Assembly: GCA_910592205.1 (NCBI GenBank)
Contig: CAJVPJ010001045.1
Location: 1-12,951, forward strand
Direction: 5' to 3'
DNA length: 12,951 nucleotides
Source of the DNA: Paraglomus occultum
Taxonomy: Eukaryota; Glomeromycota; Glomeromycetes; Paraglomerales; Paraglomeraceae
Made by a program: the position numbers and the translations under genes. Positions within the stretch are counted from its first letter, which is position 1; every line of letters begins with the position of its first letter. Shown piece by piece: positions 1 to 8,334 of this stretch. Under the pieces are notes generated by a model. It searched no databases. It saw only the letters and a list, made by a program, of their open reading frames with translations, and was not told the DNA's origin.

Positions 1-1266
1 ATTCTCGGCGTGGGAATTGGCGGAGATTACCCAATCAGCGCACGTACGTACCATTTCAGAATAGTACGCAATTTTAAATCTATTAGCATTTATTCACGTT
101 TTTCTTTATATCTATATATCAAGTTATCATCTCTGAACTTGCGCCAATAAAATTTAGGGGAGCAATATTGGCAGCAGGGTTTACTATTTTCACATTTGGG
201 GCGCTTTCGGCTGAAATCGTCTCTTTTATTGCTCTCGTTGCATTCCGGGCTTCCATTCATCAAGATTTACAAAATCTTGATCATGTGTGGAGGCTTATTG
301 TCGGGCTTGGCGCCGTACCTGCGATAATCGCTCTGTACTTTAGGCTATCAATTCCCGAGACGCCTCGATATTTAATTGATGTTGAAAAGGAAATCGATTG
401 GGCTCGCAACATCGAAGTGTCACAGATTGGAAACTACGAGTCACCCAGACTGACGCACTATACTAGCAGGAAAAACCATTTACGCAACATGTACCATCAT
501 TTTCGTTCAGGAAAAAGCGGGAAATATTTAATGGTTACGTCTCTTATCTGGTTTTGTGCCAATATTAGCTCGATTGAATCTTCAAATTACATTCCAACAA
601 TTATTAATATTGGTAAAGGTGACGACCCGACCTATAATGGTCTCTTGGAATTTGGTTTAAACGCAATACTTTGGTTTTTCATCTGCTATGTACCTGGGCC
701 TTTGCTTACCGTGTTCTTAGTAGATCGGTGGGGTAGGAAACCCATTTTATACATTGGGTTTGTGGCGTGTGCAGCTCTATTAGTACTTTGGGGACTCTTG
801 ATTAGGTTTGCGAACATAGATACATCAGAAGATCAAAGATTACAAAATGCAGTCGCGATGGTTTATTTCGTAAGCATTAGATTATTTGAATATTTTATTG
901 ACTTACAATCGTTCTCAATGTTAATAACAGTACAACTTTATTTTGTAGTTCTTTTTATCGTTCGGTCCGCGTGCAATGGCCTTTGTCGTGTCTGCTGAAC
1001 TATTCCCAACACGTTATCGTTCAACCGCTTATGGTATAAGTGCGGCGTTTTGGAAAATTAGTTTCATATTTTTTTCCGCAATATTTTAATGGATTTATGA
1101 CGCCAATATGTATGAATCTCACATGCGATTATTTGTTGCATATATCGGGTGTGCTGTTTTCATGGTAATTGGAGCGGCATCTACAACTCTTCTACCTGAG
1201 ACCAAGAATGAGCCGTTGGAGAAGATTGCTGATGATGACAAACTCAATGCAAGCACGATAGAATAG
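1..1266 (+). pseudogene. PHO84-like MFS transporter, copy A: 5'-truncated by window edge, premature stop in last exon
   Basis: This is the 3' two-thirds of a phosphate:H+ symporter-family (PHS) gene; exon 1 and most of exon 2 lie left of the window. Exons by homology with the intact copy at 9452-11239: end of exon 2 at 1-43 (contains GGDYPIS), intron 44-123 (GTACGT...AAG), exon 3 at 124-869, intron 870-948 (GTAAGC...TAG), exon 4 at 949-1266. Both junctions keep the phases seen in the other copies (phase 1, then phase 0). Visible motifs are PETPRY, WFCAN in TM7, DRWGRK, FGPRA and [11 protein letters not shown]. In exon 4 a TAA at 1087-1089 replaces the GAA of the intact copy (its Glu454). The frame is open on both sides of it and reaches the expected TAG at 1264-1266. 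The lesion removes the last ~59 residues, most of TM11 and all of TM12. The Gly of the F-G-K motif just before is Trp. The protein is probably non-functional unless the stop is a sequencing error. Confidence 0.8.
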
Positions 1267-1850
1267 TGGCGTATAGAATTTAAACTCAACGACTTTCAGT
1301 ACGCATTGCACGTTGTTATAATACTACATTCTCCCCTAATATACAGAACTGCTACCAAAGTTCACCCTGGTGGCGTAAGCATACAAATATTGGCCTTTAT
1401 TTAGAATTACGAGTGTTTAAAGCAACTCATGTAGCGCGTTATAATTTTCCTGGGATTTTAATTTATTACGTAATAAATATAATTTTATTTGTCAACTTTA
1501 ATTCAAGTCAAATTGTCGTGGCTGAGATACGCCCCGCCACACGCCATGGATACCCTTTTTTTCATACTTTGATTATGTGTAAGAGACAGTTTTATCGTCA
1601 TGCAAGTAGTATCGGTTGTACCAATTATGATGTGGTGTTGTAGTGCTTAAATCGTTGATCGTAAAATATGTCCTACTTTTCTCCACATCGGCTAGGCCGC
1701 ATATTACGCTGAAGCAATACCCCGTTGCTTAACATCTCGTTAATTAAATACTGGTAAACGTGGAGACCGTTCTTGATTCCTAATATTAATGCATGTTTAA
1801 TACTATGTTTATAAAATTAACACAAGTTTGTGAGTAAAACTTTTGAAGTA
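1267..1850. other. Intergenic: 3' flank of copy A, no gene
   Basis: No coding potential was recognised. About 1325-1420 matches the 3' flank of copy E (about 11318-11400); a shared core resembling GCCTTTATTTA lies at about 1393. A similar core follows copy B near 4410. About 1590-1680, with the core TTATCGTCATG then AAGTAGTA, matches about 5490-5590. These matches show that the flanks were duplicated along with the genes. An AATAAA-like signal near 1471 could serve polyadenylation, but in sequence this AT-rich that is weak evidence. Confidence 0.5.
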
Positions 1851-1854
1851 CTAA

Positions 1855-2345
1855 GATTTGCTACATTTTCGCTTAAGTTCACTCTGCAATGCCGACAGCG
1901 CTTTTTTTGACATTTCGAATACGATAATAGCTTCATAATCTTTTGTAAACAATCGTAGCACAATACAAATATATATTCATTATTGTCAAAACCAGGTTCA
2001 TTTTAAACTTGATTGCATACGTAGTGTGTGAGCAAGCCTTTTTCTAATTCAACTTTCGCTAGTCAAACAGTCTAAGTAAATATGGCTGCTTTCATTGATA
2101 GAAGACAAACCAAATCTTTTAATCATATTGTCATTACTATCCTGTCATTACATAATTAAGATTGGGTTTTGCTGAAAAGCGAATGTCATTTTGCAGTCCT
2201 CCAAGAATAATAAAAAAGCATGAACCGCAATATCTTAATCTGAGACGACAACCGCGCCTCATATTATCCAACTTTGGTTTTTTCATACAAATGTTTAAAA
2301 AAGTAGAGACAATAGATCTGTCATACCACAAGTACACTTTTTGAA
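1855..2345 (+). promoter_or_regulatory. Conserved upstream module of copy B
   Basis: This block lies directly upstream of copy B. It shares ordered sequence blocks with the regions before copy E (8736-9405), the ghost unit (4441-4935) and, in part, copy D (8041-8280). The blocks are a GCTACA...CTCTGCAATG element at 1860-1893, ATCGTAGCACAATACAAAT at 1952-1970, TTCGCTAGTC at 2055-2064, GCTGCTTTCATTGATAGAA from 2085, and TCTTAATCTGAGACGAC from 2232. The stretch around 1980-2003 (core GTCAAAACCAGGTTCATT) is identical to one in the E upstream region. Some of this similarity is simply common descent of a duplicated promoter. Which blocks bind regulators cannot be told from the sequence. Confidence 0.55.
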
Positions 2346-2353
2346 TATAAATA
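2346..2353 (+). promoter_or_regulatory. TATA box of copy B (TATAAATA)
   Basis: A perfect TATAAATA begins 45 bp before the copy B start codon. The same octamer sits 45 bp before copy C and 44 bp before copy E. The fixed spacing implies a very short 5' UTR, and a CAACTTACAATCA-like stretch follows in B and C. It is a strong core-promoter candidate. Confidence 0.65.
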
Positions 2354-2390
2354 GAACTTATCAGATATCAACTTACAATCATCAAACCAA

Positions 2391-4131
2391 ATGAATACAC
2401 AGCTACAGCAGGCACCCTCATCTCTTCCACAAGTGTCGGATGAGCTTATCGCTCGGCGTAAAGAAGTCTTCAAGCTGTTTGATGATGCCAAATTATCTGC
2501 ATCGCACATTCGAGTCTGCCTGGTGGCGAGCGCCGGATTCTTTACGGACGGATATAGTCTATATGCACTCAATTTCGTGATTCTGATGTTAGTCTACGTT
2601 TATAATCCCGATTGGTCTACCGAGTCTGTTCGCACTATGGTAATGTGTTCTACTTGGCTTGGTGCTCTATTGGGTCACTTACTATTTGGGTTCATGACTG
2701 ATAAATATGGGCGGAAATAATGAACAATCATTAAGATGATATAACGTAAATCCTGACTATGGTATGCTTTTTAATTTACAGATGTTTGGCATAGAGTTGA
2801 TAATCGTTGTCATCGGCACGGTTTTTTCTGCCATTGCTGGCCAAAGTCCTACTCTGTCATTTGTCGGAACTTTTGTCTTTTGTCGATTCATTCTCGGTAT
2901 TGGAGTTGGCGGAGATTACCCAATTAGCGCACGTATGTACCATTATATTTGCAAGTAACATTTCCTTATTTACTAATTGTTCCAAACATGTAATTATATA
3001 TATTTTAAGTTATTATATCTGAGCTTGCGCCAACAAAATCCAGGGGAACAATGTTGGCAGCAGGGTATGCCATTTTCGCTCTTGGGGCGCTTTCAGCTGG
3101 TATTGTCTCTCTTATCGGCCTTGTTGCATTCCGAGCTTCCATTCACCAAAATCCACAAAATCTTGACCACGTATGGCGACTTACTATCGGGTTTGGCACC
3201 GTGCCTGCGATAGTTGCATTATACTTTAGACTGTCGATTCCTGAGACACCTCGATATCTGATCGATGTTGAAAGAGAAATCGATTGGACCCATAACATCA
3301 AAGCATCGCATATTGGAAACTATGAATATCAAAGAAAGCCCAAGTCGACGCAAAACACAAGTAAACTAGACCATTTACTCGACATGTATCAACATTTTTG
3401 TTCAAAGAAAAGTGGAAAACATTTGATTTTGGCGTGTACCCTCTCGTTTTGCGCCTATACTAGCTTGATTGTATTATGGTCATGCTCTAGTTATCATAAA
3501 TAAGGGTGACAATTTGGACTATAATACCCACTTGCAATATAATTTAAACTTTGCACTTTGGCTCATACTCGGTTATCTGCCTGCTAGCTTGCTTAACGTG
3601 TATTTAATAGATCGGTGGGGCAGAAAACCTATTTTATACATTGTGTTTACGACATGTGCAATTTTATACACCCTCTTGGGATTGTTGATCAAGTTTGCAT
3701 ACATAGATAATCCGGCTCAAAGTCCATTATACTATTCGGTTTCTATTATTATTCTCGTAAGTATTTGTTTGTTTAACGACTTGTCTTTCCCGATGTTAAC
3801 ACCAAAACTGTGTATTTTTTAGTTTTTTTCAACGTTTAGTCGGGCAGTAATCTTTGTCGTACCCGCTGAATTATTCCCAACACGCTATCGTTCAACTGCT
3901 TATGGACTAAACGCAGCCTTTGGGAAAATCGGCAGCGTTCTTTCTTACGTGACAGTTGAACGGGTTTATTACTTTAGTTCGGTTGAAAATTTTCATACGA
4001 GATTTCTCGTTGCATCTATTGTTTGTGCAGTCTTCATGGTAACTGGAGCAGCATCTACAACTCTTCTACCTGAGACCAAGAATGAGCCGTTGGAGAATAT
4101 TGCTGACGATGATGACGAATTTGTCTCCTGA
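2391..4131 (+). pseudogene. PHO84-like MFS transporter, copy B: lost intron-1 donor, frameshift in exon 3
   Basis: Full-length relic with the same four-exon layout as copy E. Exon 1 at 2391-2717 encodes the usual N-terminus (QVSDELIARRKEVFKLFDD), TM1 with FFTDGYSLY, and DKYGRK before TM3. Where copies C and E read AAG then a GT donor, B has lost about 10 bp, removing the donor, so translation runs into TAA at 2718-2720. Exon 2 is 2782-2932 after TTTACAG and holds GGDYPIS. The next intron is 2933-3009, with TACTAAT at 2971-2977. Exon 3 is 3010-3756 and has a net 2-nt loss at about 3466-3480. The TM7 Trp of WFCAN is Ser here. The last intron is 3757-3822 and exon 4 is 3823-4131, ending in TGA. 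Exon 4 also lacks one codon at the FGPR motif (reads F-S-R). These independent lesions make it a confident pseudogene, though exon 4 is still open. Confidence 0.85.
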
Positions 4132-4440
4132 ATCTAGGACATTCGTAATTTTATGGAAACGTACAGTAAATGACTTGATAATGCTTTTGGTTGCATACAA
4201 TTGCAATATAGATTAACTGCTCATTGCACGCATTGAACAAACCCAACAATACGTTTAATCAATCCTAAACACTCCCTATTTAAAAGCGAAAAACTCTTGT
4301 GTATGTCTTTTCAGTTTTTTTTCTCTTGATAAACATTTTATTAGTATTTTGTATAATAGCACAGTCCTGTTGACAAACTGTCAATATTCTAATGGCAAAT
4401 AAGCACAAAGCCTTCATTTAGAATTGTAGTTTAACAAAGC
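4132..4440. other. Intergenic: 3' flank of copy B, no gene
   Basis: No coding sequence was recognised. A stretch at about 4405-4430 (core GCCTTCATTTAGAATTG) matches the 3' flank of copy A near 1393 and, less closely, that of copy E near 11370. It marks the conserved end of a duplicated unit. AATAAA at 4455-4460, just beyond, is a possible polyadenylation signal. Confidence 0.45.
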
Positions 4441-4935
4441 TCATACTATTGTTTAATAAAAGTTTTGGGAGTAAAATTCTTTTGCATTATTTTTGCAGTA
4501 CTTTTCAATCGATGTTCTTTTTCAAGTACAAAAGCATTTGCTACACTTTGCTTGAGTTACTCTGCAATGCAAAGTGTTTTTTGGAACATTTCTAAGCTTG
4601 TAACCATACGCTTTTGTTTGTCAACATTTATCTATGCATTGTAGCACAAGTTCATTCAATTTTGGAAAAACTTAGCCGCATACTCTCCAGACATTCGCTA
4701 GTTGAACAGTCTGAAATAAATGCTGCTTTCATTGATGGAAAATACCGAATTTTCGATATCGTTGGTGCCAGTAATAATTTTTTCCCCATATTGCATCAAA
4801 CGTATACGATTAAGTATTGCAGAAAACAAATGTCAATTGTATTCTTGCAAAAAGAAACTTCCGTCGATACCTCCAAGTGCAATATCTGCTCTTAATCTGA
4901 GAGGATACTAATACACTAAACTGCACCTCATAGTC
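4441..4935 (+). repeat. Orphan copy of the upstream module ('ghost' unit promoter relic)
   Basis: This block is homologous to the upstream regions of copies B and E, but no transporter exon follows it. Shared blocks in the same order: TTTGCATTATTTTTGCAGTA with an AATCGATGTT neighbour at about 4481-4515, GCTACACTTTGCTTGAGTT at 4540-4558 followed by CTCTGCAATGC, TCTATGCATTGTAGCACA at 4631-4648, TTCGCTAGTT at 4694-4703, TGCTGCTTTCATTGATGGAA at 4721-4740, CTTCCGTCGATACC at about 4858, and TCTTAATCTGAGAGGA from 4890. It is closest to the copy E upstream region. Either it is the promoter of a deleted gene copy, or it is the distal upstream region of copy C pushed away by ~850 bp of extra DNA. 3'-flank-like sequence at 5490-5590 favours the first reading. 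Confidence 0.55.
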
Positions 4936-5485
4936 TGTCTTATGTATGCGCCACTTTTCCTAAAGTCTTTGTTTGTGATGATAGAAAGGAAAATGACACT
5001 TTGCATGCATATTGCAATAACATTGTACCACGTGATGAGGAACTTAATGGGTGATAATCCATTGTCTCCCGATACTCTTAAAGATTATGTAAAAGTTTTT
5101 GCATGCATGATTGCGCTGCATTATCTATTACGAGTGATGACACCATATCTACAACTTGCACTGTTTTTAGTCATGTGATAGGATTAACAACTATAAGAAG
5201 CGAATTTTTTTTGTAAACGATAAAAAAATAAAGAATCATTTATTCATTTAGCAATGCCTTTATTGTCGCCGAAAAAGGTGTTTATCATTAAACGATAAAA
5301 ATATGATAATTTCAACAATCAGAATAAGAAATCCAAGATGTTTCTTACCTCATTATTTCGCCCATTTTGGGCCGATTGACATTTCAATTTTTGGCCTTTT
5401 TGTGACGCCAGCGCTTTCAAATCATCTGAGCATCCTTGACTTTTTATTTATCTATTGATTTGTTCAAGTATTGACATATGCCCTC
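4936..5485. other. Stretch without recognised gene inside the ghost unit
   Basis: I see no exon of the transporter family here. A 78-codon open frame at 4942-5178 is hydrophobic but matches nothing I recognise and has no family motif. A CACGTG hexamer lies at 5029-5034, and small hairpin-forming stretches occur at about 5277-5300 (TTTATC...GATAAA) and 5363-5375 (GCCCA TTT TGGGC). None has enough support for a functional call. Confidence 0.35.
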
Positions 5486-5489
5486 CAAG

Positions 5490-5590
5490 GTTATCGTCAT
5501 GAAAGTAGTAACAAATTTATCAATTATAATGCGATTACTAGTGTTTCTAATTTAGGCATAACTTTAGATCGTTGCATAACATATAAGACA
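5490..5590 (+). repeat. 3'-flank-like sequence of the ghost unit
   Basis: The sequence resembles the copy A 3' flank at 1590-1680: TTATCGTCATG then AAGTAGTA, followed by a CAATTATAATG-like stretch and an ATCGTTG block. In the A-to-B interval this element lies before the upstream module. Here it lies after the orphan module and before the copy C promoter. That order is expected if a whole gene unit once stood between B and C and lost its coding body. The homology was judged by eye. Confidence 0.45.
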
Positions 5591-5643
5591 TAGAAAATAA
5601 CTATGAGCCAATGGGTGAAAAACATTTTGACTCCATTATTGTA

Positions 5644-5670
5644 TGTGTCATTTGTAAACCTCATGACACA
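5644..5670. repeat. Inverted repeat upstream of copy C
   Basis: TGTGTCAT (5644-5651) and ATGACACA (5663-5670) are perfect 8-bp arms around an 11-nt spacer. A second, overlapping pair, CATTTGT (5649-5655) and ACAAATG (5671-5677), is also perfect. It lies about 250 bp before the copy C start codon. It could be a dyad-symmetric protein site or chance. I did not find it upstream of B or E. Confidence 0.35.
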
Positions 5671-5690
5671 ACAAATGTTTATAACAACGT

Positions 5691-5870
5691 CATTGCCAAT
5701 CTTTCACTTTATATGAGAGTGGTTTCACAGAAAAAACGAATGAATGTCAATTGACAATATTAGAGTGCACCCCGCATGAGATTACCAACTCTGAAAGTGT
5801 CAAAAAAAGCAGAAACAATAAAATCTGCCGTATTACGGTACCAATTCGTTCGTATTATTATTTTTTTTTT
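5691..5870 (+). promoter_or_regulatory. Promoter-proximal region of copy C
   Basis: This is a shortened, diverged version of the proximal promoter of B and E. The parts still recognisable are a GTCATT-rich stretch like that of B near 2130, an ACGAATG...TGTCAATTG block at about 5736 that parallels E near 9195, and GTGCACC...GATTACCAACT at about 5764-5790 that parallels the GTGCCTCATATTACCCAACT of E. A T-run then leads directly into the TATA box. The distal blocks seen before B, D and E are not adjacent here. Confidence 0.45.
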
Positions 5871-5878
5871 TATAAATA
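5871..5878 (+). promoter_or_regulatory. TATA box of copy C (TATAAATA)
   Basis: TATAAATA begins 45 bp before the copy C start codon, the same spacing as in copy B and within 1 bp of copy E. The downstream leader (CATCAACTTACAATCA) is nearly the same as in B. The core promoter therefore looks intact although the gene body is damaged, so transcription of this pseudogene is possible. Confidence 0.65.
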
Positions 5879-5915
5879 GATCTCATCCAACATCAACTTA
5901 CAATCAACAGACGAA

Positions 5916-7707
5916 ATGAATGCACAGCCATCGCCATCTCCCTCACAAGTGTCGGATGAGCTTATTGCTCGACGTAAAGAAGTGTTCAAGCTGTTTGATA
6001 ATGCCAAATTCTCTGCATCGCACGTTCGACTCTGTCTGGTGGCGAGCGCTGGGTTCTTTACGGACGGCTATACCCTATACGCCGTGCTCTTTATATTTCC
6101 GATGCTCATGCTTGCATATCCGGATGATCCAATCCAGAAGTTTCGTGTTATCATGAAAACTTCTACATGGATTGGTTGTATATTCGGACACATACTTTTC
6201 GGTTTTATGACCGATAAATATGGCCGGAAAAAGGTGAGATGGGTGAATGATGAAAACCATTAATATGTAGCGTAAAACCTAACCTTGCGGTATGCTTTGC
6301 GTGCATATGTTTGGCGTTGAGTTGATTATTGTCATGATCGGTACGATTTATTCCGCTATCTCTGGACAAGGTCATGATCTGTCCTTTGTGGGAACTTTCG
6401 TATTTTGCCGGGTAGTTCTCGGCATAGGAGCAGGCGGGGATTACCCGATAAGCGCACGTACGTATCATTTCTTTATGTTTGAAGCTAACGGTTTATCACA
6501 CATATAACATAACGTTTTACTTTTACATATATCAAGTCATCATCTCTGAACTAGCACCAACCAAATACAGAGGAACAATGTTGGCAGCGGGGTATGCCAT
6601 GTTTACCATTGGGGCTCTTACGGCCACTACCGTCTCAGTTATTGGTCTCGTTACATTTCATGATTCCATCATCCAAGATTCCCGAAATCTCGACCGGGTA
6701 TGGAGAATTACTGTCGGGCTCGGCGTCCTGCCCGCGATAATCGCTTTATACTTTCGGTTGTCGATCCCTGAAACACCTCGGTATTTGATCGACGTCGAAA
6801 ACGAGATTGATTGGTCTCGTAATATCGAAGTATCGCAAATTGGAAAGTATGAATACCCCAGACTGACACATTACACTAGCAGACGGAACCATTTACGCAA
6901 CATGTACCACCACTTGCGTTCAGGGAAAAGTGGAAAATATTTACTCCTCACATGTCTTATATGGTTTTGTACCAATATTAATCCATCCTTGTATCCGAAT
7001 TTCGTTTTGATTAAGAACGGGAATTTACCGTATAATAGTCTCTTGGAATACTGTTCCAACTATGTGCTTTGGCTCCTCATGGGCTATGTTCCTGGGGCTT
7101 TGCTAACCGTGTACCTGATAGACCGGTTAGGAGGAAACCTATTTTATACATTGGATTTACAGTGTGTGCGGTTTTATTCTTTGTAAGGGGGTTGTTAGTC
7201 ATGTTTGTGCACAGTGATACATATCCTGATCGAACCCCATTATATTATGCGGTTTCTACCGGAATTCTCGTAAGCATGCGCTTTTGTTTTGAATGATTAT
7301 TGACAGTCTAATGTTTGTTTGGTGCCTAATAGCAAACCAATTTCATTGTTTAGTTTTTTTTGACGTTTGGTCCTCGCTCGGTAAACATTGTCATACCCGC
7401 TGAAATATTTCCAACACGGTATCGTTCAACTGCTTACGGCATAAGCGTAGCGTTTGGAAAACTCAGTTACGTTATTTCGTATCAGATAGCGGAATGGATT
7501 AATGATGTAAAGTCAGTTGAAAGTTTCCGTGCGCGATATCTCGGTGTATCCATCGGGTGGGTCGCCTTTATGGTAATTGGAGCAGTATCTGCAACTTATT
7601 TACCCGAGACCAAGAACAAGGCGTTGGAAGAGATTGCCGACAATGACGAATTAGATAAAAAGTTTTTATACTTCCGTAAAATAACACCAATTAAAATTTA
7701 CAATTAG
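5916..7707 (+). pseudogene. PHO84-like MFS transporter, copy C: lost intron-1 acceptor, 1-nt deletion in exon 3
   Basis: Four-exon layout matching copy E. Exon 1 at 5916-6233 (106 codons; FFTDGYTLY, DKYGRKK) ends at a good donor, GTGAGA. A CTAAC branch site is present at 6279-6283, but where B and E have CAG before the ATG of MFG(I/V)E, C has CAT at 6304-6306. The first AG after the branch site is 6320-6321, which would give an in-frame exon 2 lacking five residues (MFGVE). By homology exon 2 is 6307-6457 (GGDYPIS), the next intron 6458-6536, and exon 3 6537-7269. One base is lost at about 7131 in the DRWGRK motif, which reads D-R-L-G-G and then terminates at 7184-7186. The last intron is 7270-7353. 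Exon 4 at 7354-7707 is open and extends the C-terminus beyond the other copies. Two independent lesions make loss of function likely. Confidence 0.85.
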
Positions 7708-8040
7708 TGACGTTTAGGACATTACATTAACATCTACAATTAAGTGCTAGGTTATCATTGTAAATTAGAACAAGGAACAATTTTTATTTATGCCATCAAA
7801 TATCTCTTTTAATGCAGAGTCAAGTAAGTACGCGTCAATAAAGACTATAACATTATGACTGTCTACGACACAATAACAATTCACACTCGTTCAATATAGC
7901 CGCTAGTTACGCCATTGATATTAACACTAGCTCTTGGAATAATACCAGAGTAACATTTAATACTTACATAAGAGAAGCCGTTTTTTGATTCGTAACGCAT
8001 GATTCAATATTATATGACAGTTTTCCATGTGTCTTGGATA
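7708..8040. other. Intergenic: 3' flank of copy C, no gene
   Basis: No coding region was recognised. The block at about 7800-7860 (TATCTCTTT, then AGAGTC, then GTCAATAAAGAC) resembles 8512-8575 downstream of the copy D relic. AATAAA at 7837-7842, about 130 bp after the stop codon, is a plausible polyadenylation signal. Confidence 0.45.
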
Positions 8041-8280
8041 GAAATTTTTTTTTTTTGCATTTACTCACTGTACAATGCAAACAGTGTTTTGGAACATTAG
8101 CTTATCTACACATCGTAGCACAATACCCAATGCACATTTATCAGTTTTTAATCTTAACGCATGCTTTCAGGTGGTATATGAAAAAGACTTATGGTTAACC
8201 GGACTCGTATGTGTTCCAATGCAATTCAAACTTTTCGCTAGTCGACTAGTCTAAATTAACAACTGCTTTATTGGTACCAA
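8041..8280 (+). repeat. Upstream module of the collapsed copy D
   Basis: A compressed copy of the conserved upstream module. It holds TTTACTCACTGTACAATGC then GTGTTTTGGAACATT (about 8060-8100), CATCGTAGCACAATAC (8111-8126), GACTTATGGTTAACC (about 8187), TTCGCTAGTC (8234-8243) and AACTGCTTTATTGGTA (8261-8276). Order and wording parallel the B, ghost and E upstream regions. A perfect 12-bp palindrome, CTAGTCGACTAG (8238-8249), falls at the conserved TTCGCTAGTC block. No TATAAATA follows, and the promoter-proximal ~200 bp seen in B and E is mostly missing. Confidence 0.5.
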
Positions 8281-8334
8281 AAAAAGCGAATCTTTCAACT
8301 ATCGCGAGGAACTTTTATTCACAACGAAGCCTTT

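Noticed and set aside
1087-1089. Reassigned stop codon (TAA read as Glu, as in some ciliates)
   Set aside because: Only one such codon occurs in four gene copies, the intact copy uses TAA as its own terminator, and the neighbouring copies carry ordinary frameshifts. A nonsense mutation is simpler.
1413-1643. 76-codon open frame downstream of copy A
   Set aside because: It lies in duplicated 3' flank sequence whose homologue at about 5490-5590 does not keep the frame, and it starts without ATG.
2137-2344. Overlapping short open frames on both strands before copy B
   Set aside because: They fall inside the conserved upstream module; the matching region of E has indels that break the frames.
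5029-5034. CACGTG as a Pho4/NUC-1-type phosphate-response site
   Set aside because: It lies ~880 bp before copy C, inside the ghost region, and has no counterpart upstream of B or E. A single hexamer is expected by chance.
4942-5178. 78-codon hydrophobic open frame as a small membrane protein gene
   Set aside because: There is no family motif, no TATA or leader like the other genes, and no conservation in the other units. Frames of this length are common by chance.
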